NCBI GenBank assembly: GCA_029242295.1
Contig: JAQWUF010000099.1
Coordinates: 1 to 16,894 of the forward strand
Origin: UBA2040 sp002332715
GTDB taxonomy: Bacteria > Bacteroidota > Bacteroidia > Flavobacteriales_D > Crocinitomicaceae
Reading direction: 5' to 3'
DNA length: 16,894 bases
In this document: positions 7,059-14,483 of the stretch, one piece after another
How the letters are laid out: every line of letters starts with the position of its first letter
How positions within the stretch are numbered: the first letter of the stretch is position 1
Notes under the pieces: model-generated
What the model was told of the DNA's origin: nothing
Databases searched by the model: none
The model's input: only the letters and a program-made list of their open reading frames with translations
Translations under genes and position numbers: made by a program

Positions 7059-7092
7059 TTTGTCTTTTAATCAGAAATTCTCGGTAACTTTG
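7059..7092 (+). promoter_or_regulatory. Promoter of purH
   Basis: TAACTTTG at 7085-7092 matches the Bacteroidota -7 consensus TAnnTTTG exactly. TTTG at 7059-7062 lies 22 bases upstream, near the usual -33 spacing. Transcription would start about 10-13 bases before the ATG at 7110, leaving no room for a Shine-Dalgarno site. The 14-base motif at 7066-7079 lies between the two boxes. Confidence 0.55.
7066..7079 (+). repeat. 14-base motif, copy 1 (upstream of purH)
   Basis: TTTAATCAGAAATT, followed after 5 bases by TAACTTT. An identical 14-mer occurs at 8645-8658, followed after 1 base by TAACTTT, in the purH-mreB gap. It could be a shared operator or UP-like element, or chance in AT-rich DNA. 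Confidence 0.4.
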
Positions 7093-7109
7093 TCGCACAT
7101 TTTACAGGC

Positions 7110-8636
7110 ATGAATTCCAATAAAAACATACACTCCGCACTAATTTCTGTTTTCGATAAAACAGGGTTGGCGCCTATCGTTGAACAACTCGCTAAAAACG
7201 GCGTTCAAATTTTTTCAACAGGTGGAACCCAAAAATTTATTGAGGACATGGGTGTGTCGGTTGTACCTGTTGAAGAATTGACTTCTTATCCTTCCATTCT
7301 AGGTGGACGAGTGAAAACATTGCACCCAAAAGTATTCGGTGGTATTTTGCACCGAAGAGAAATAGATTCCGACTTAGCACAAATTGATGAATTTGAAATT
7401 CCTTGTATCGATTTGGTCATTGTGGATTTGTATCCTTTTGAAGCGACTGTTGCTTCTGGAGCGGAACACCAAGATATCATCGAAAAAATTGACATCGGTG
7501 GTATTTCTTTGATTCGCGCAGCGGCGAAGAATTACAAAGATGTTGTTATCCTTCCTTCGCAAAAATCATATGCTGAGTTTGTAGAGATTTATACGGAGAA
7601 TGCTTCAACAAGCTTAGATCAAAGGAAGCGATTCGCAATGCAATCTTTCGAAGTTAGCTCGCATTACGACACAAAAATATTTGAATACTTCAACGACGAT
7701 TCCAAAGATGTTTTCAAACAAAGCATTCAAGAATCGGCTGTATTGCGTTACGGGGAGAATCCTCATCAAAAAGGAGTTTTTTATGGTGACATGAACAGTG
7801 TTTTTGATAAACTGCACGGTAAAGAATTGTCTTACAACAATTTACTTGACGTTGATGCCGCGGTGAATTTAATGGCTGATTTCCAAAATGACGCTCCTAC
7901 TTTTGCGGTTATGAAGCATAACAATGCGTGTGGATTGGCAACTCGTCCTACTTTGAAAGAAGCATATGCAACGGCTTTAGCAGGAGATCCCGTTTCTGCT
8001 TTTGGCGGAATACTAATCGCTAACACAACAATTGATTTAGCCACGGCTGAGTTGATCAACTCCTTGTTCTGTGAAGTGGTGATTGCACCCAATTTTGATG
8101 GGGATGCCGAAGAGTTGTTGAAATCTAAGAAAAACCGTATCTTGCTGGTTCAGAAGATCTTTTCTTTTCCAGGAAAACAGTTTCGAACGATTTTGAACGG
8201 TGTTTTGGAACAAGATAAAGATGCATTAGTTGAAACGAACAAGGATTTAACAGTAGTAACTAGAAAAGGGGCAACAGACCAACAAATTGAAGATTTATTG
8301 TTTGCCAACAAGTTGGTAAAACATACGAAATCAAACACCATCGTTTTAGCAAAAAACAAACAACTACTTGCTAGTGGAACTGGGCAAACGTCTCGTGTAG
8401 ATGCATTGCGACAAGCGATACACAAAGCGAAGTCTTTCGAATTTGATTTGAAAGGTGCTGTGATGGCTTCAGATGCGTTTTTCCCATTTCCAGACTGTGT
8501 TGAAATCGCACACAAGGAAGGAATTGACACTGTAATTCAGCCCGGCGGATCAATTAAAGATGATTTATCAATTGAGTATTGCAACAATAATGAAATGGCG
8601 ATGCTAATGACTGGAAACAGACATTTCAAGCATTAA
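7110..8636 (+). CDS. purH: Bifunctional AICAR transformylase / IMP cyclohydrolase
   Basis: A 508-residue cytosolic enzyme for the last two steps of de novo purine synthesis: formylation of AICAR with 10-formyl-tetrahydrofolate, then ring closure to IMP. The N-terminal MGS-like cyclohydrolase domain (~8-145) shows FSTGGTQKFIED, LGGRVKTLHPKVFGGILHRR (64-83) and SLIRAAAKNYKDV. The transformylase domain (~200-508) shows LRYGENPHQ (212-220), the catalytic pair K269-H270 in MKHNNACG, DPVSAFGG (293-300), FPFPD and the C-terminal TGNRHFKH. The length is standard. The gene has its own promoter with a very short leader. It lies 96 bases upstream of mreB; this purH-mre order is one I recall from other Bacteroidota, so some readthrough into the shape cluster is possible. 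Confidence 0.96.
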   Translation: MNSNKNIHSALISVFDKTGLAPIVEQLAKNGVQIFSTGGTQKFIEDMGVSVVPVEELTSYPSILGGRVKTLHPKVFGGILHRREIDSDLAQIDEFEIPCIDLVIVDLYPFEATVASGAEHQDIIEKIDIGGISLIRAAAKNYKDVVILPSQKSYAEFVEIYTENASTSLDQRKRFAMQSFEVSSHYDTKIFEYFNDDSKDVFKQSIQESAVLRYGENPHQKGVFYGDMNSVFDKLHGKELSYNNLLDVDAAVNLMADFQNDAPTFAVMKHNNACGLATRPTLKEAYATALAGDPVSAFGGILIANTTIDLATAELINSLFCEVVIAPNFDGDAEELLKSKKNRILLVQKIFSFPGKQFRTILNGVLEQDKDALVETNKDLTVVTRKGATDQQIEDLLFANKLVKHTKSNTIVLAKNKQLLASGTGQTSRVDALRQAIHKAKSFEFDLKGAVMASDAFFPFPDCVEIAHKEGIDTVIQPGGSIKDDLSIEYCNNNEMAMLMTGNRHFKH

Positions 8637-8644
8637 GAAAAATA

Positions 8645-8658
8645 TTTAATCAGAAATT
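8645..8658 (+). repeat. 14-base motif, copy 2 (between purH and mreB)
   Basis: Exact second copy of TTTAATCAGAAATT found at 7066-7079, again followed by TAACTTT (8660-8666). Here it overlaps the left arm of the inverted repeat at 8648-8676. Confidence 0.4.
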
Positions 8659-8676
8659 GTAACTTTTTTTCTGATT
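8648..8676. terminator. Inverted repeat in the purH-mreB gap, possible terminator or operator
   Basis: AATCAGAAA (8648-8656) and TTTCTGATT (8668-8676) form a perfect 9-bp stem with an 11-base loop, starting 11 bases after the purH stop. The stem is AT-rich and is not followed by a T-run, so it would be a weak intrinsic terminator. A protein-binding palindrome upstream of mreB is an equally good reading. Confidence 0.35.
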
Positions 8677-8732
8677 TCACGAACAAACTAGGTATATTAT
8701 ACTCTTTTACAGAGCCAACAACGAAACACAAA

Positions 8733-9758
8733 ATGGGATTATTCAGTTTTCTGACACAAGAAATCGCGATTGACTTAGGAACAGCGAACACCTTGATAAT
8801 CATGAACGACAAGGTCGTTGTAGATGAACCTTCTATTGTTGCCAAAGACATTCAAAGTAACCGTGTGGTGGCTATTGGAAAGAAGGCACAACAGATGCAT
8901 GGAAAAACGCACAAGTTGATTGAAACAGTCCGCCCTCTGAAAGATGGTGTGATTGCCGATTTCCAAAGTGCAGAACAAATGATCCGTGGATTTATCAAAA
9001 TGATTAATCCTGGAAAAAGTCTTTTTAACCCATCGCTTCGAATGGTGATATGTATTCCTTCTGGAATTACAGAAGTTGAAAAACGTGCCGTTCGAGATAG
9101 CGCAGAGCACGCCGGTGCAAAAGAAGTGTATTTGATTCATGAGCCGATGGCGGCTGCAATCGGTATTGGTATCGATGTGGAAGAGCCGATGGGAAATATG
9201 ATTATTGATATCGGCGGTGGAACAACGGAAATTGCAGTAATCGCGTTAGGAGGTATTGTTTGTGATAAATCCATTCGAATTGCGGGAGATGATTTCTCAA
9301 GTGATATTGAAGAATACATGCGTCGTCAACACAACATTTTGGTGGGTGAACGTACAGCTGAACAAATTAAAATTGAAGTGGGTTCTGCATTGACAGAATT
9401 AGACAATCCTCCACCCGATTTTGCTGTTCGTGGGCGTGATTTAATGACAGGTATTCCTAAAGAGATCGTTGTTTCGTATGCTGAAGTTGCTCATGCTTTG
9501 GACAAAACAATTTCAAAAATAGAAGAAGCGATTTTGAGTGCTTTGGAAATGACACCGCCTGAATTATCAGCTGATATCTATAAAACGGGGATTTACCTTG
9601 CTGGTGGTGGTTCCATGTTGAGAGGATTAGACAAACGAATTTCAGCGAAAACGAAATTACCCGTTCACATAGCGGAGGATCCATTGAGAGCTGTAGCGCG
9701 TGGAACGAGTATCGCTTTGAAAAATATTCACCGTTTCCAATTCTTGATTCGCGACTAA
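8733..9758 (+). CDS. mreB: Rod shape-determining actin homologue MreB
   Basis: A 341-residue bacterial actin that forms membrane-associated filaments and positions the cell-wall elongation machinery. The nucleotide-binding motifs are complete: phosphate-1 AIDLGTANTLI (12-22), phosphate-2 IDIGGGTTEIAV (158-169) and the adenosine motif LAGGGSMLRGL (289-299), with EPMAAAIG (137-144) between. The N-terminal MGLFSFLTQE resembles the hydrophobic/amphipathic membrane anchor of MreB proteins. The length is close to the 347 residues of E. coli MreB. The upstream 96 bases hold an inverted repeat and a possible TATATTAT-type box but no clear TAnnTTTG. mreC follows after 37 bases, so it probably heads the mreBCD-mrdA-rodA transcript. 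Confidence 0.96.
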   Translation: MGLFSFLTQEIAIDLGTANTLIIMNDKVVVDEPSIVAKDIQSNRVVAIGKKAQQMHGKTHKLIETVRPLKDGVIADFQSAEQMIRGFIKMINPGKSLFNPSLRMVICIPSGITEVEKRAVRDSAEHAGAKEVYLIHEPMAAAIGIGIDVEEPMGNMIIDIGGGTTEIAVIALGGIVCDKSIRIAGDDFSSDIEEYMRRQHNILVGERTAEQIKIEVGSALTELDNPPPDFAVRGRDLMTGIPKEIVVSYAEVAHALDKTISKIEEAILSALEMTPPELSADIYKTGIYLAGGGSMLRGLDKRISAKTKLPVHIAEDPLRAVARGTSIALKNIHRFQFLIRD

Positions 9759-9795
9759 GTAGAAAATTTCTTTTCGACATAGTTAATCCTATAGC

Positions 9796-10656
9796 ATGAA
9801 AAATTTAATCGCTTTTCTTAGACGCTTTCAAATTTTCCTGTTTTTTATTGGTCTACAGTTTATTGCCTTAGCAACTTATTTTTCAAGTCTTTCTTTCCCT
9901 CGTTCACAGTATTTGACAACATCAAATAAAGTTACTGGGAACATTATGGCGGCGAGAAATTCTGTAACGCATTTCCTCCATCAAGAAGAAACGAATAGAG
10001 AATTAATAAAAGCGAACAAAATACTTCATGAAAAAATTCCTGAAAACTACATTCGTATTAGTTCGAACGAAATTGTCGTTAGAGATACAATCCGAGAAAC
10101 CGACACAATTTACGAACAACAATACACCTACATTCCGGCGACAGTCTTAAAGTCGACCTACGACAAGCGAAACAACTATATGACGCTGAACATTGGTCGA
10201 AAACAAGGAATAAAAAAAGGAATGGGCGTTTTTTCTGAGAGCGGTGTCGTTGGGACAGTTTATCAAGTTTCCGATCATTTCAGTTTAGTCAAAACGATTT
10301 TGTCGATGAACCCGAACATAGACATTATGCTTGTTGAAGACGGTTCGTTTGGATTCTTGAAATGGGAAACGCATCAAGCAAGATTGGCAAATTTGACGGG
10401 TATTTCCAACGACAAACCCATCAAAAAATGGGGCAAAGTAATGACTCGAGGCGGCGGTGGAATTTTTCCTAGAGGGTTAAACGTTGGTAAAGTATATCGC
10501 GTTTCTCCAATAGAAGGAAGAGCTTTGTGGAATGTTGAAATTTTACTTGGAACGAATTTTAAAAAGGTGCAAAAGGTATACGTGATTAAAAACTTACTCA
10601 AGGGCGAACAAATTCAGTTAGAGTCTAACATTCCAAAAGACCCAGACAATGAATAA
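9796..10656 (+). CDS. mreC: Rod shape-determining protein MreC
   Basis: A 286-residue bitopic inner-membrane protein. A single membrane segment (~12-31) is followed by a short periplasmic helical/coiled-coil stretch (~45-85) and a beta-barrel domain (~110-268), with ATVLKSTYDKRNNYMTLNIG, GIKKGMGVFSESGVVGTV (138-155) and GGGGIFPRGLNVGKV (219-233). MreC links cytoplasmic MreB to the periplasmic part of PBP2 and activates the RodA-PBP2 synthase. The NYMTLNIGRKQGIKKGMGV region is the best-conserved family mark. The stop codon overlaps the mreD start by 8 bases, which suggests coupled translation at a fixed ratio. Confidence 0.93.
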   Translation: MKNLIAFLRRFQIFLFFIGLQFIALATYFSSLSFPRSQYLTTSNKVTGNIMAARNSVTHFLHQEETNRELIKANKILHEKIPENYIRISSNEIVVRDTIRETDTIYEQQYTYIPATVLKSTYDKRNNYMTLNIGRKQGIKKGMGVFSESGVVGTVYQVSDHFSLVKTILSMNPNIDIMLVEDGSFGFLKWETHQARLANLTGISNDKPIKKWGKVMTRGGGGIFPRGLNVGKVYRVSPIEGRALWNVEILLGTNFKKVQKVYVIKNLLKGEQIQLESNIPKDPDNE

Positions 10657-11164
10657 ATTTGTCACACATATCATCCGCTTCGTCGTTTTTGTCTTGGTGC
10701 AGGCCTTGATTTTAAATCACCTTGAATTTGGCTGGGGAATTCTAATTATGGTCTACCCTTTGTTCATTTTTCTGTTGCCAAACGATCTAAAAATTACTTT
10801 TTCTTTGATCATTGCTTTTGCCATGGGTTTTGCAATCGACCTTTTGAGCGATACTTTTGGTATACACGCATCGGCGTTAGTCGTCTTTGCCTACCTTAAA
10901 CCACTTGTTTTTGCCCGATTTGCAAAACAAGACAATTACGAAAATCTAAAAGAAGCCAACATATACACAATGGGGACTTCTTGGTTCATCTATACCTTCG
11001 GAATTTTACTCTTCTTTCATCATTTATGGTTTTTCTTGTTTGAGATAGCCAATTTTGGTGAAATCATCTATATTTTTCAGAAAACTGTATTAAGTCTTAT
11101 CGTTTCATTTTTGTTTAGTGTCGGCTTACAAATTATCTTTGTACCAAAGCCAAAAGAACGATGA
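10649..11164 (+). CDS. mreD: Rod shape-determining membrane protein MreD
   Basis: A 171-residue polytopic inner-membrane protein with about five predicted helices (roughly 7-25, 28-44, 47-67, 107-132, 142-165). The short stretch AMGFAIDLLSDTFGIHASA (58-76) fits the best-conserved MreD pattern, a G..D....D..G.HA motif after the third helix. MreD is a small partner of MreC in the elongasome; its exact activity is not established. The assignment leans on this motif, length, hydrophobicity and position between mreC and mrdA. It overlaps mreC by 8 bases and mrdA by 4 bases (ATGA at 11161-11164). Confidence 0.88.
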   Translation: MNKFVTHIIRFVVFVLVQALILNHLEFGWGILIMVYPLFIFLLPNDLKITFSLIIAFAMGFAIDLLSDTFGIHASALVVFAYLKPLVFARFAKQDNYENLKEANIYTMGTSWFIYTFGILLFFHHLWFFLFEIANFGEIIYIFQKTVLSLIVSFLFSVGLQIIFVPKPKER

Positions 11165-13026
11165 ACTTTGATTCCCGCAGAATAGTCATTATCACATTTA
11201 TTATAACGATAGGTGTTATCTATGGTTTTCGGCTGTTCTACATGCAGGTAATTGATGATACTTGGACGTCGGAGGCACAGAGAATAGCTGAAAAACGTCA
11301 CCAAATTACACCCCCTCGCGGTGTGATTTTCGACAGAAATGGGAAAATGGTGGTTTCTAATGAAACATATTATAACCTCATGATGCAGGAATCAGAGATC
11401 GCCAATCTTGATACTGTTGCATTTGCAAAGCTTATCGGTTGGACACCAAAAGAGATCAAGGCTCGTTTTATAGAAATTAGAGAAGGAGAAGGGACGTACT
11501 ATAACAAAAACCAAGACAGAACCACCTCCAATTACCAATCCGTGCGGTCTTATCCTTTCCTGAAAGAATTAACGCTTAATGAAATTGCCCGCATTGCACC
11601 TCATCTTGATAAGTTTCCTGGTTTTAGAGAAGAACCAACGAGTATGCGGAAATATCCGTACAAAAGCGGCGCGAATATTCTCGGTTACATTGCTGAAGTC
11701 AATAAAGAAGATGTTATCGATACTGCCTATCATGGTTATTATCGTTCTGGCGATAACATGGGAAGGTCAGGAATAGAACGATACTACGAACAAACTTTAA
11801 GAGGACAAAAAGGGGTGAAACACATTGTAACATCTGCTTTGAACAACGCTTTGGAATCTTTTGCTGGAGGGAAATACGACACAACCGCTTTGCAAAGTCC
11901 AGCCATGAAACTTGGTTTAGATATTGAACTGCAAGCCTACGGTGAAAAATTAATGCAGAACAAAAAAGGCTGTATTGTGGCTATTGAGCCTTCAACCGGC
12001 GAGGTATTGTCAATGATTTCAGCACCCTCATACGATCCGAATTTGTTGGTTGGAAAACGTAACATTAAGCAGAACTATCCCACCCTTTTGCTGGATGAAG
12101 CAAAGCCTTTGTTTCCTCGACCTTTGGCTTCGGAATATCCTCCTGGATCCATTTTTAAATTGGTTCAATCATTGATTGCTTTGCAAGAAGGTGTGATTGA
12201 GGTGAATACTGGTTTTCCATGTAACAAAAGTTTGGTTGGATGTCACAATCATGGTTATCCGTCCGATATTATGAAGGCCGTTCAGTTTTCGTGTAACCCC
12301 TATTACTATCAAGCTGTACGAAAAATTATTCAACACGGGAAAAAGAAAAGTGCCTTTGCTGATGCGGAAGTAGGATTGAACATTTGGGCTGAATATATGC
12401 ACAGTTTTGGGTTGGGTGAAAAACTACCAAGCGACATAACAGGACAGCGTCCGGGACGAATACCTGACTCAAAGTATTATGACAAATGGTATGGCCACCA
12501 TCAATGGGGTTTCTCCACTATTCGATCAATTTCTATTGGACAAGGTGAGGTAACTATGACGCCATTACAAATGGCCAACCTCGCTGCCATAATTGCCAAT
12601 AAAGGTTGGTTTTATACGCCTCATTTTGTAAAAAGCGTTGGAAACTCGGGTGCTTTGCCTGAATTCAAAAAGAAAAACTACACCATGGTGGAAGCCAAGT
12701 ATTTTCCGCCTATAATAGAAGGTATGCGACGCGTTGTAAATGAATCTGGAGGAACAGCTCTTCTGGCCAGAAATTCAGAAATAATCACCTGCGGAAAAAC
12801 AGGAACAGTTGAAAATCCGCACGGTAAAGACCACTCAGTGTTTATTGCCTTTGCTCCTTTAAACAATCCGAAAATAGCCATTGCCGTTTTTATTGAGAAC
12901 GCTGGTTTTGGTGGAACTTGGTCTGCACCCACAGCCAGTTTAATGATTGAAAAATACTTAAACGGAACCGTAAAGGACTTAGCGAAAGAAAAACGGATTA
13001 TGGACGCCCACCTTTCAGGATTATAG
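11161..13026 (+). CDS. mrdA: Penicillin-binding protein 2 (elongation transpeptidase)
   Basis: A 621-residue class B PBP that crosslinks new peptidoglycan during side-wall growth, paired with RodA. Residues ~8-30 are the membrane anchor. The pedestal/dimerisation domain includes PPRGVIFDRNGKMVVSN (51-67) and YPYKSGANILGYI (165-177). The transpeptidase domain (~250-600) has all three active-site motifs: S330-I-F-K333 (nucleophile S330), S377-C-N379 and K546-T-G-T549. A cysteine/histidine cluster (C354, C361, H362, H364, C378) lies between the first two motifs and may bind a metal. The length is typical for the family. It starts in an ATGA overlap with mreD, and its TAG shares one base with the GTG start of rodA. 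Confidence 0.94.
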   Translation: MNFDSRRIVIITFIITIGVIYGFRLFYMQVIDDTWTSEAQRIAEKRHQITPPRGVIFDRNGKMVVSNETYYNLMMQESEIANLDTVAFAKLIGWTPKEIKARFIEIREGEGTYYNKNQDRTTSNYQSVRSYPFLKELTLNEIARIAPHLDKFPGFREEPTSMRKYPYKSGANILGYIAEVNKEDVIDTAYHGYYRSGDNMGRSGIERYYEQTLRGQKGVKHIVTSALNNALESFAGGKYDTTALQSPAMKLGLDIELQAYGEKLMQNKKGCIVAIEPSTGEVLSMISAPSYDPNLLVGKRNIKQNYPTLLLDEAKPLFPRPLASEYPPGSIFKLVQSLIALQEGVIEVNTGFPCNKSLVGCHNHGYPSDIMKAVQFSCNPYYYQAVRKIIQHGKKKSAFADAEVGLNIWAEYMHSFGLGEKLPSDITGQRPGRIPDSKYYDKWYGHHQWGFSTIRSISIGQGEVTMTPLQMANLAAIIANKGWFYTPHFVKSVGNSGALPEFKKKNYTMVEAKYFPPIIEGMRRVVNESGGTALLARNSEIITCGKTGTVENPHGKDHSVFIAFAPLNNPKIAIAVFIENAGFGGTWSAPTASLMIEKYLNGTVKDLAKEKRIMDAHLSGL

Positions 13027-14420
13027 TGAGAAAGGAAAACGATATAACCCAGGATATTGACTGGCCACTTTTGGTCTGCTACCTTGTACTTGTGACGATG
13101 GGGTTGACGACTGTTTATTCTACAGCTTTTGATTCGGAACATTCGAGTCTTTTTGACATGGCAATGCCTTATGGAAAACAAGTGATGTGGATAGGTGTTT
13201 CCTTGTTTTTAGGCCTGTTAGTTTTTCTAATCGATTCTTCCATTTATCGCAAATTTGCCTTACCAATCTACGGTTTTACCCTAGCCCTTTTGGTCATCGT
13301 TCTTTTTATGCCTGCTATCAATGGAGCTCACGCTTGGCTTGGCTTTGGCGGTTTTGGTATTCAGCCTGCAGAATTTGCAAAAATTGGTACCGCGTTACTC
13401 TTGTCTAGTTATTTGAGCACAGTCAACATGCATTTACAAACCGTGAAAACAGTGATGATTTCAAATGCTATTATTTTGGTTCCAGTGGTCTTAATTATGC
13501 TGCAACCCGATGCTGGAACAGTTGTCGTTTTTACCGCTTTCCTTTTCGTTTTATATCGTGAGGGCTTGAGTTATGATCCACTCATTCTAAAAATAACAAA
13601 TGCATTCCCTGGAATTCGATTTAAACAAACTTGGTTGGGAACTCACTTTATTCCAATTATGTTTTACGTGGTTTTTCTGTGTATAATCACTTTGCTTATT
13701 TCGAAATCTACTTTTGGCTTGTTCATCCCGGGCCTTCATATCCCAGGGATTGTGGGTATTGTGATTGCACTTGCAGCATTAGGCGGTATTGTGTATTGGT
13801 TGTTGACGAGAATGTCTTCAAAAAGAGAAAAAAAACGGGCATTTATTGTCGTGATTATCGGTTTTCTTTTGTCAACTTTCATGTCGCTTTCGGTTAGTTT
13901 TTTATTCAACGGATTAGCACCTCACCAGAAATCGAGAATCGAGTTGGTCCTTGGTATGGTGGAGGATAAAGATGGTGAAGATTATAACCGTTTTAGAGCC
14001 ATGGCCGCCGTAGGTTCGGGTGGTTTTGCGGGAAAAGGATATAAAGGAGCTTCATTGTCAAGTGTGCGAGCAAATCACGTGCCTGAAAGTGAAACCGATT
14101 TTATTTTCAGCCCTTTTGCAGAAGAATGGGGGTTTATAGGCTCTATTGTTTTAGTTTCTGTTTACCTTTTCATGCTTTTCCGCATTATACTAATAGCAGA
14201 ACGACAAAGAAATCGATATTATCGAATTTATGCGTATTCTGTAGGTATGATTTTGTTTTATCATTTCGCAATAAACATTGGGATGAACATTGGTTTCGTC
14301 CCGGTTATTGGAATACCTCTGCCCTTCTTTAGTTATGGTGGGTCGTCGATGATGAGTTTTTCAATTTTGTTGTTTGTGCTTTTAAAATTAGACAGTCAAA
14401 GGCGCGATATGCTCTATTAA
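13026..14420 (+). CDS. rodA: SEDS-family peptidoglycan glycosyltransferase RodA
   Basis: A 464-residue, roughly ten-helix membrane enzyme that polymerises lipid II into glycan strands for elongation. SEDS marks seen: GGFGIQPAEFAKIGTALLL (108-126), MLQPDAGTVVVF (158-169), the loop HVPESETDFIFSPFAEEWGF (351-370) with D358 at the catalytic aspartate position, and NIGFVPVIGIPLPFFSYGGSS (421-441). Compared with the ~370-residue E. coli protein it has an extra ~90-residue region (about 190-290) with two or three additional hydrophobic segments, as in other Bacteroidota as I recall. The start is GTG at 13026, sharing one base with the mrdA stop (TAGTG); no other start fits as well. RodA rather than FtsW is assigned because of the mre/mrdA context. 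Confidence 0.93.
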   Translation: MRKENDITQDIDWPLLVCYLVLVTMGLTTVYSTAFDSEHSSLFDMAMPYGKQVMWIGVSLFLGLLVFLIDSSIYRKFALPIYGFTLALLVIVLFMPAINGAHAWLGFGGFGIQPAEFAKIGTALLLSSYLSTVNMHLQTVKTVMISNAIILVPVVLIMLQPDAGTVVVFTAFLFVLYREGLSYDPLILKITNAFPGIRFKQTWLGTHFIPIMFYVVFLCIITLLISKSTFGLFIPGLHIPGIVGIVIALAALGGIVYWLLTRMSSKREKKRAFIVVIIGFLLSTFMSLSVSFLFNGLAPHQKSRIELVLGMVEDKDGEDYNRFRAMAAVGSGGFAGKGYKGASLSSVRANHVPESETDFIFSPFAEEWGFIGSIVLVSVYLFMLFRIILIAERQRNRYYRIYAYSVGMILFYHFAINIGMNIGFVPVIGIPLPFFSYGGSSMMSFSILLFVLLKLDSQRRDMLY

Positions 14421-14483
14421 TGCGTTATTAACCGTTTAAAAGAATATTAATTAAATTTACCTATTATCTCATTCTATAATATT

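Noticed and set aside
8150..8530. A 126-codon open frame on the - strand within purH.
   Set aside because: It is fully inside the conserved purH coding region and has no recognisable domain or start context.
8775..9140. A 121-codon open frame on the - strand within mreB.
   Set aside because: It is antisense to the highly conserved MreB nucleotide-binding region, so it is a shadow.
9759..9795. Small hairpin (GAAAA/TTTTC) between mreB and mreC as a terminator.
   Set aside because: The stem is only 5 bp and AT-only apart from its closing G-C pair, with no T-run; the genes are 37 bases apart and almost certainly cotranscribed.
12678..13181. A 167-codon open frame on the - strand across the mrdA-rodA junction.
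   Set aside because: It is antisense to the transpeptidase KTGT region and the RodA start, and shows no protein family signal.
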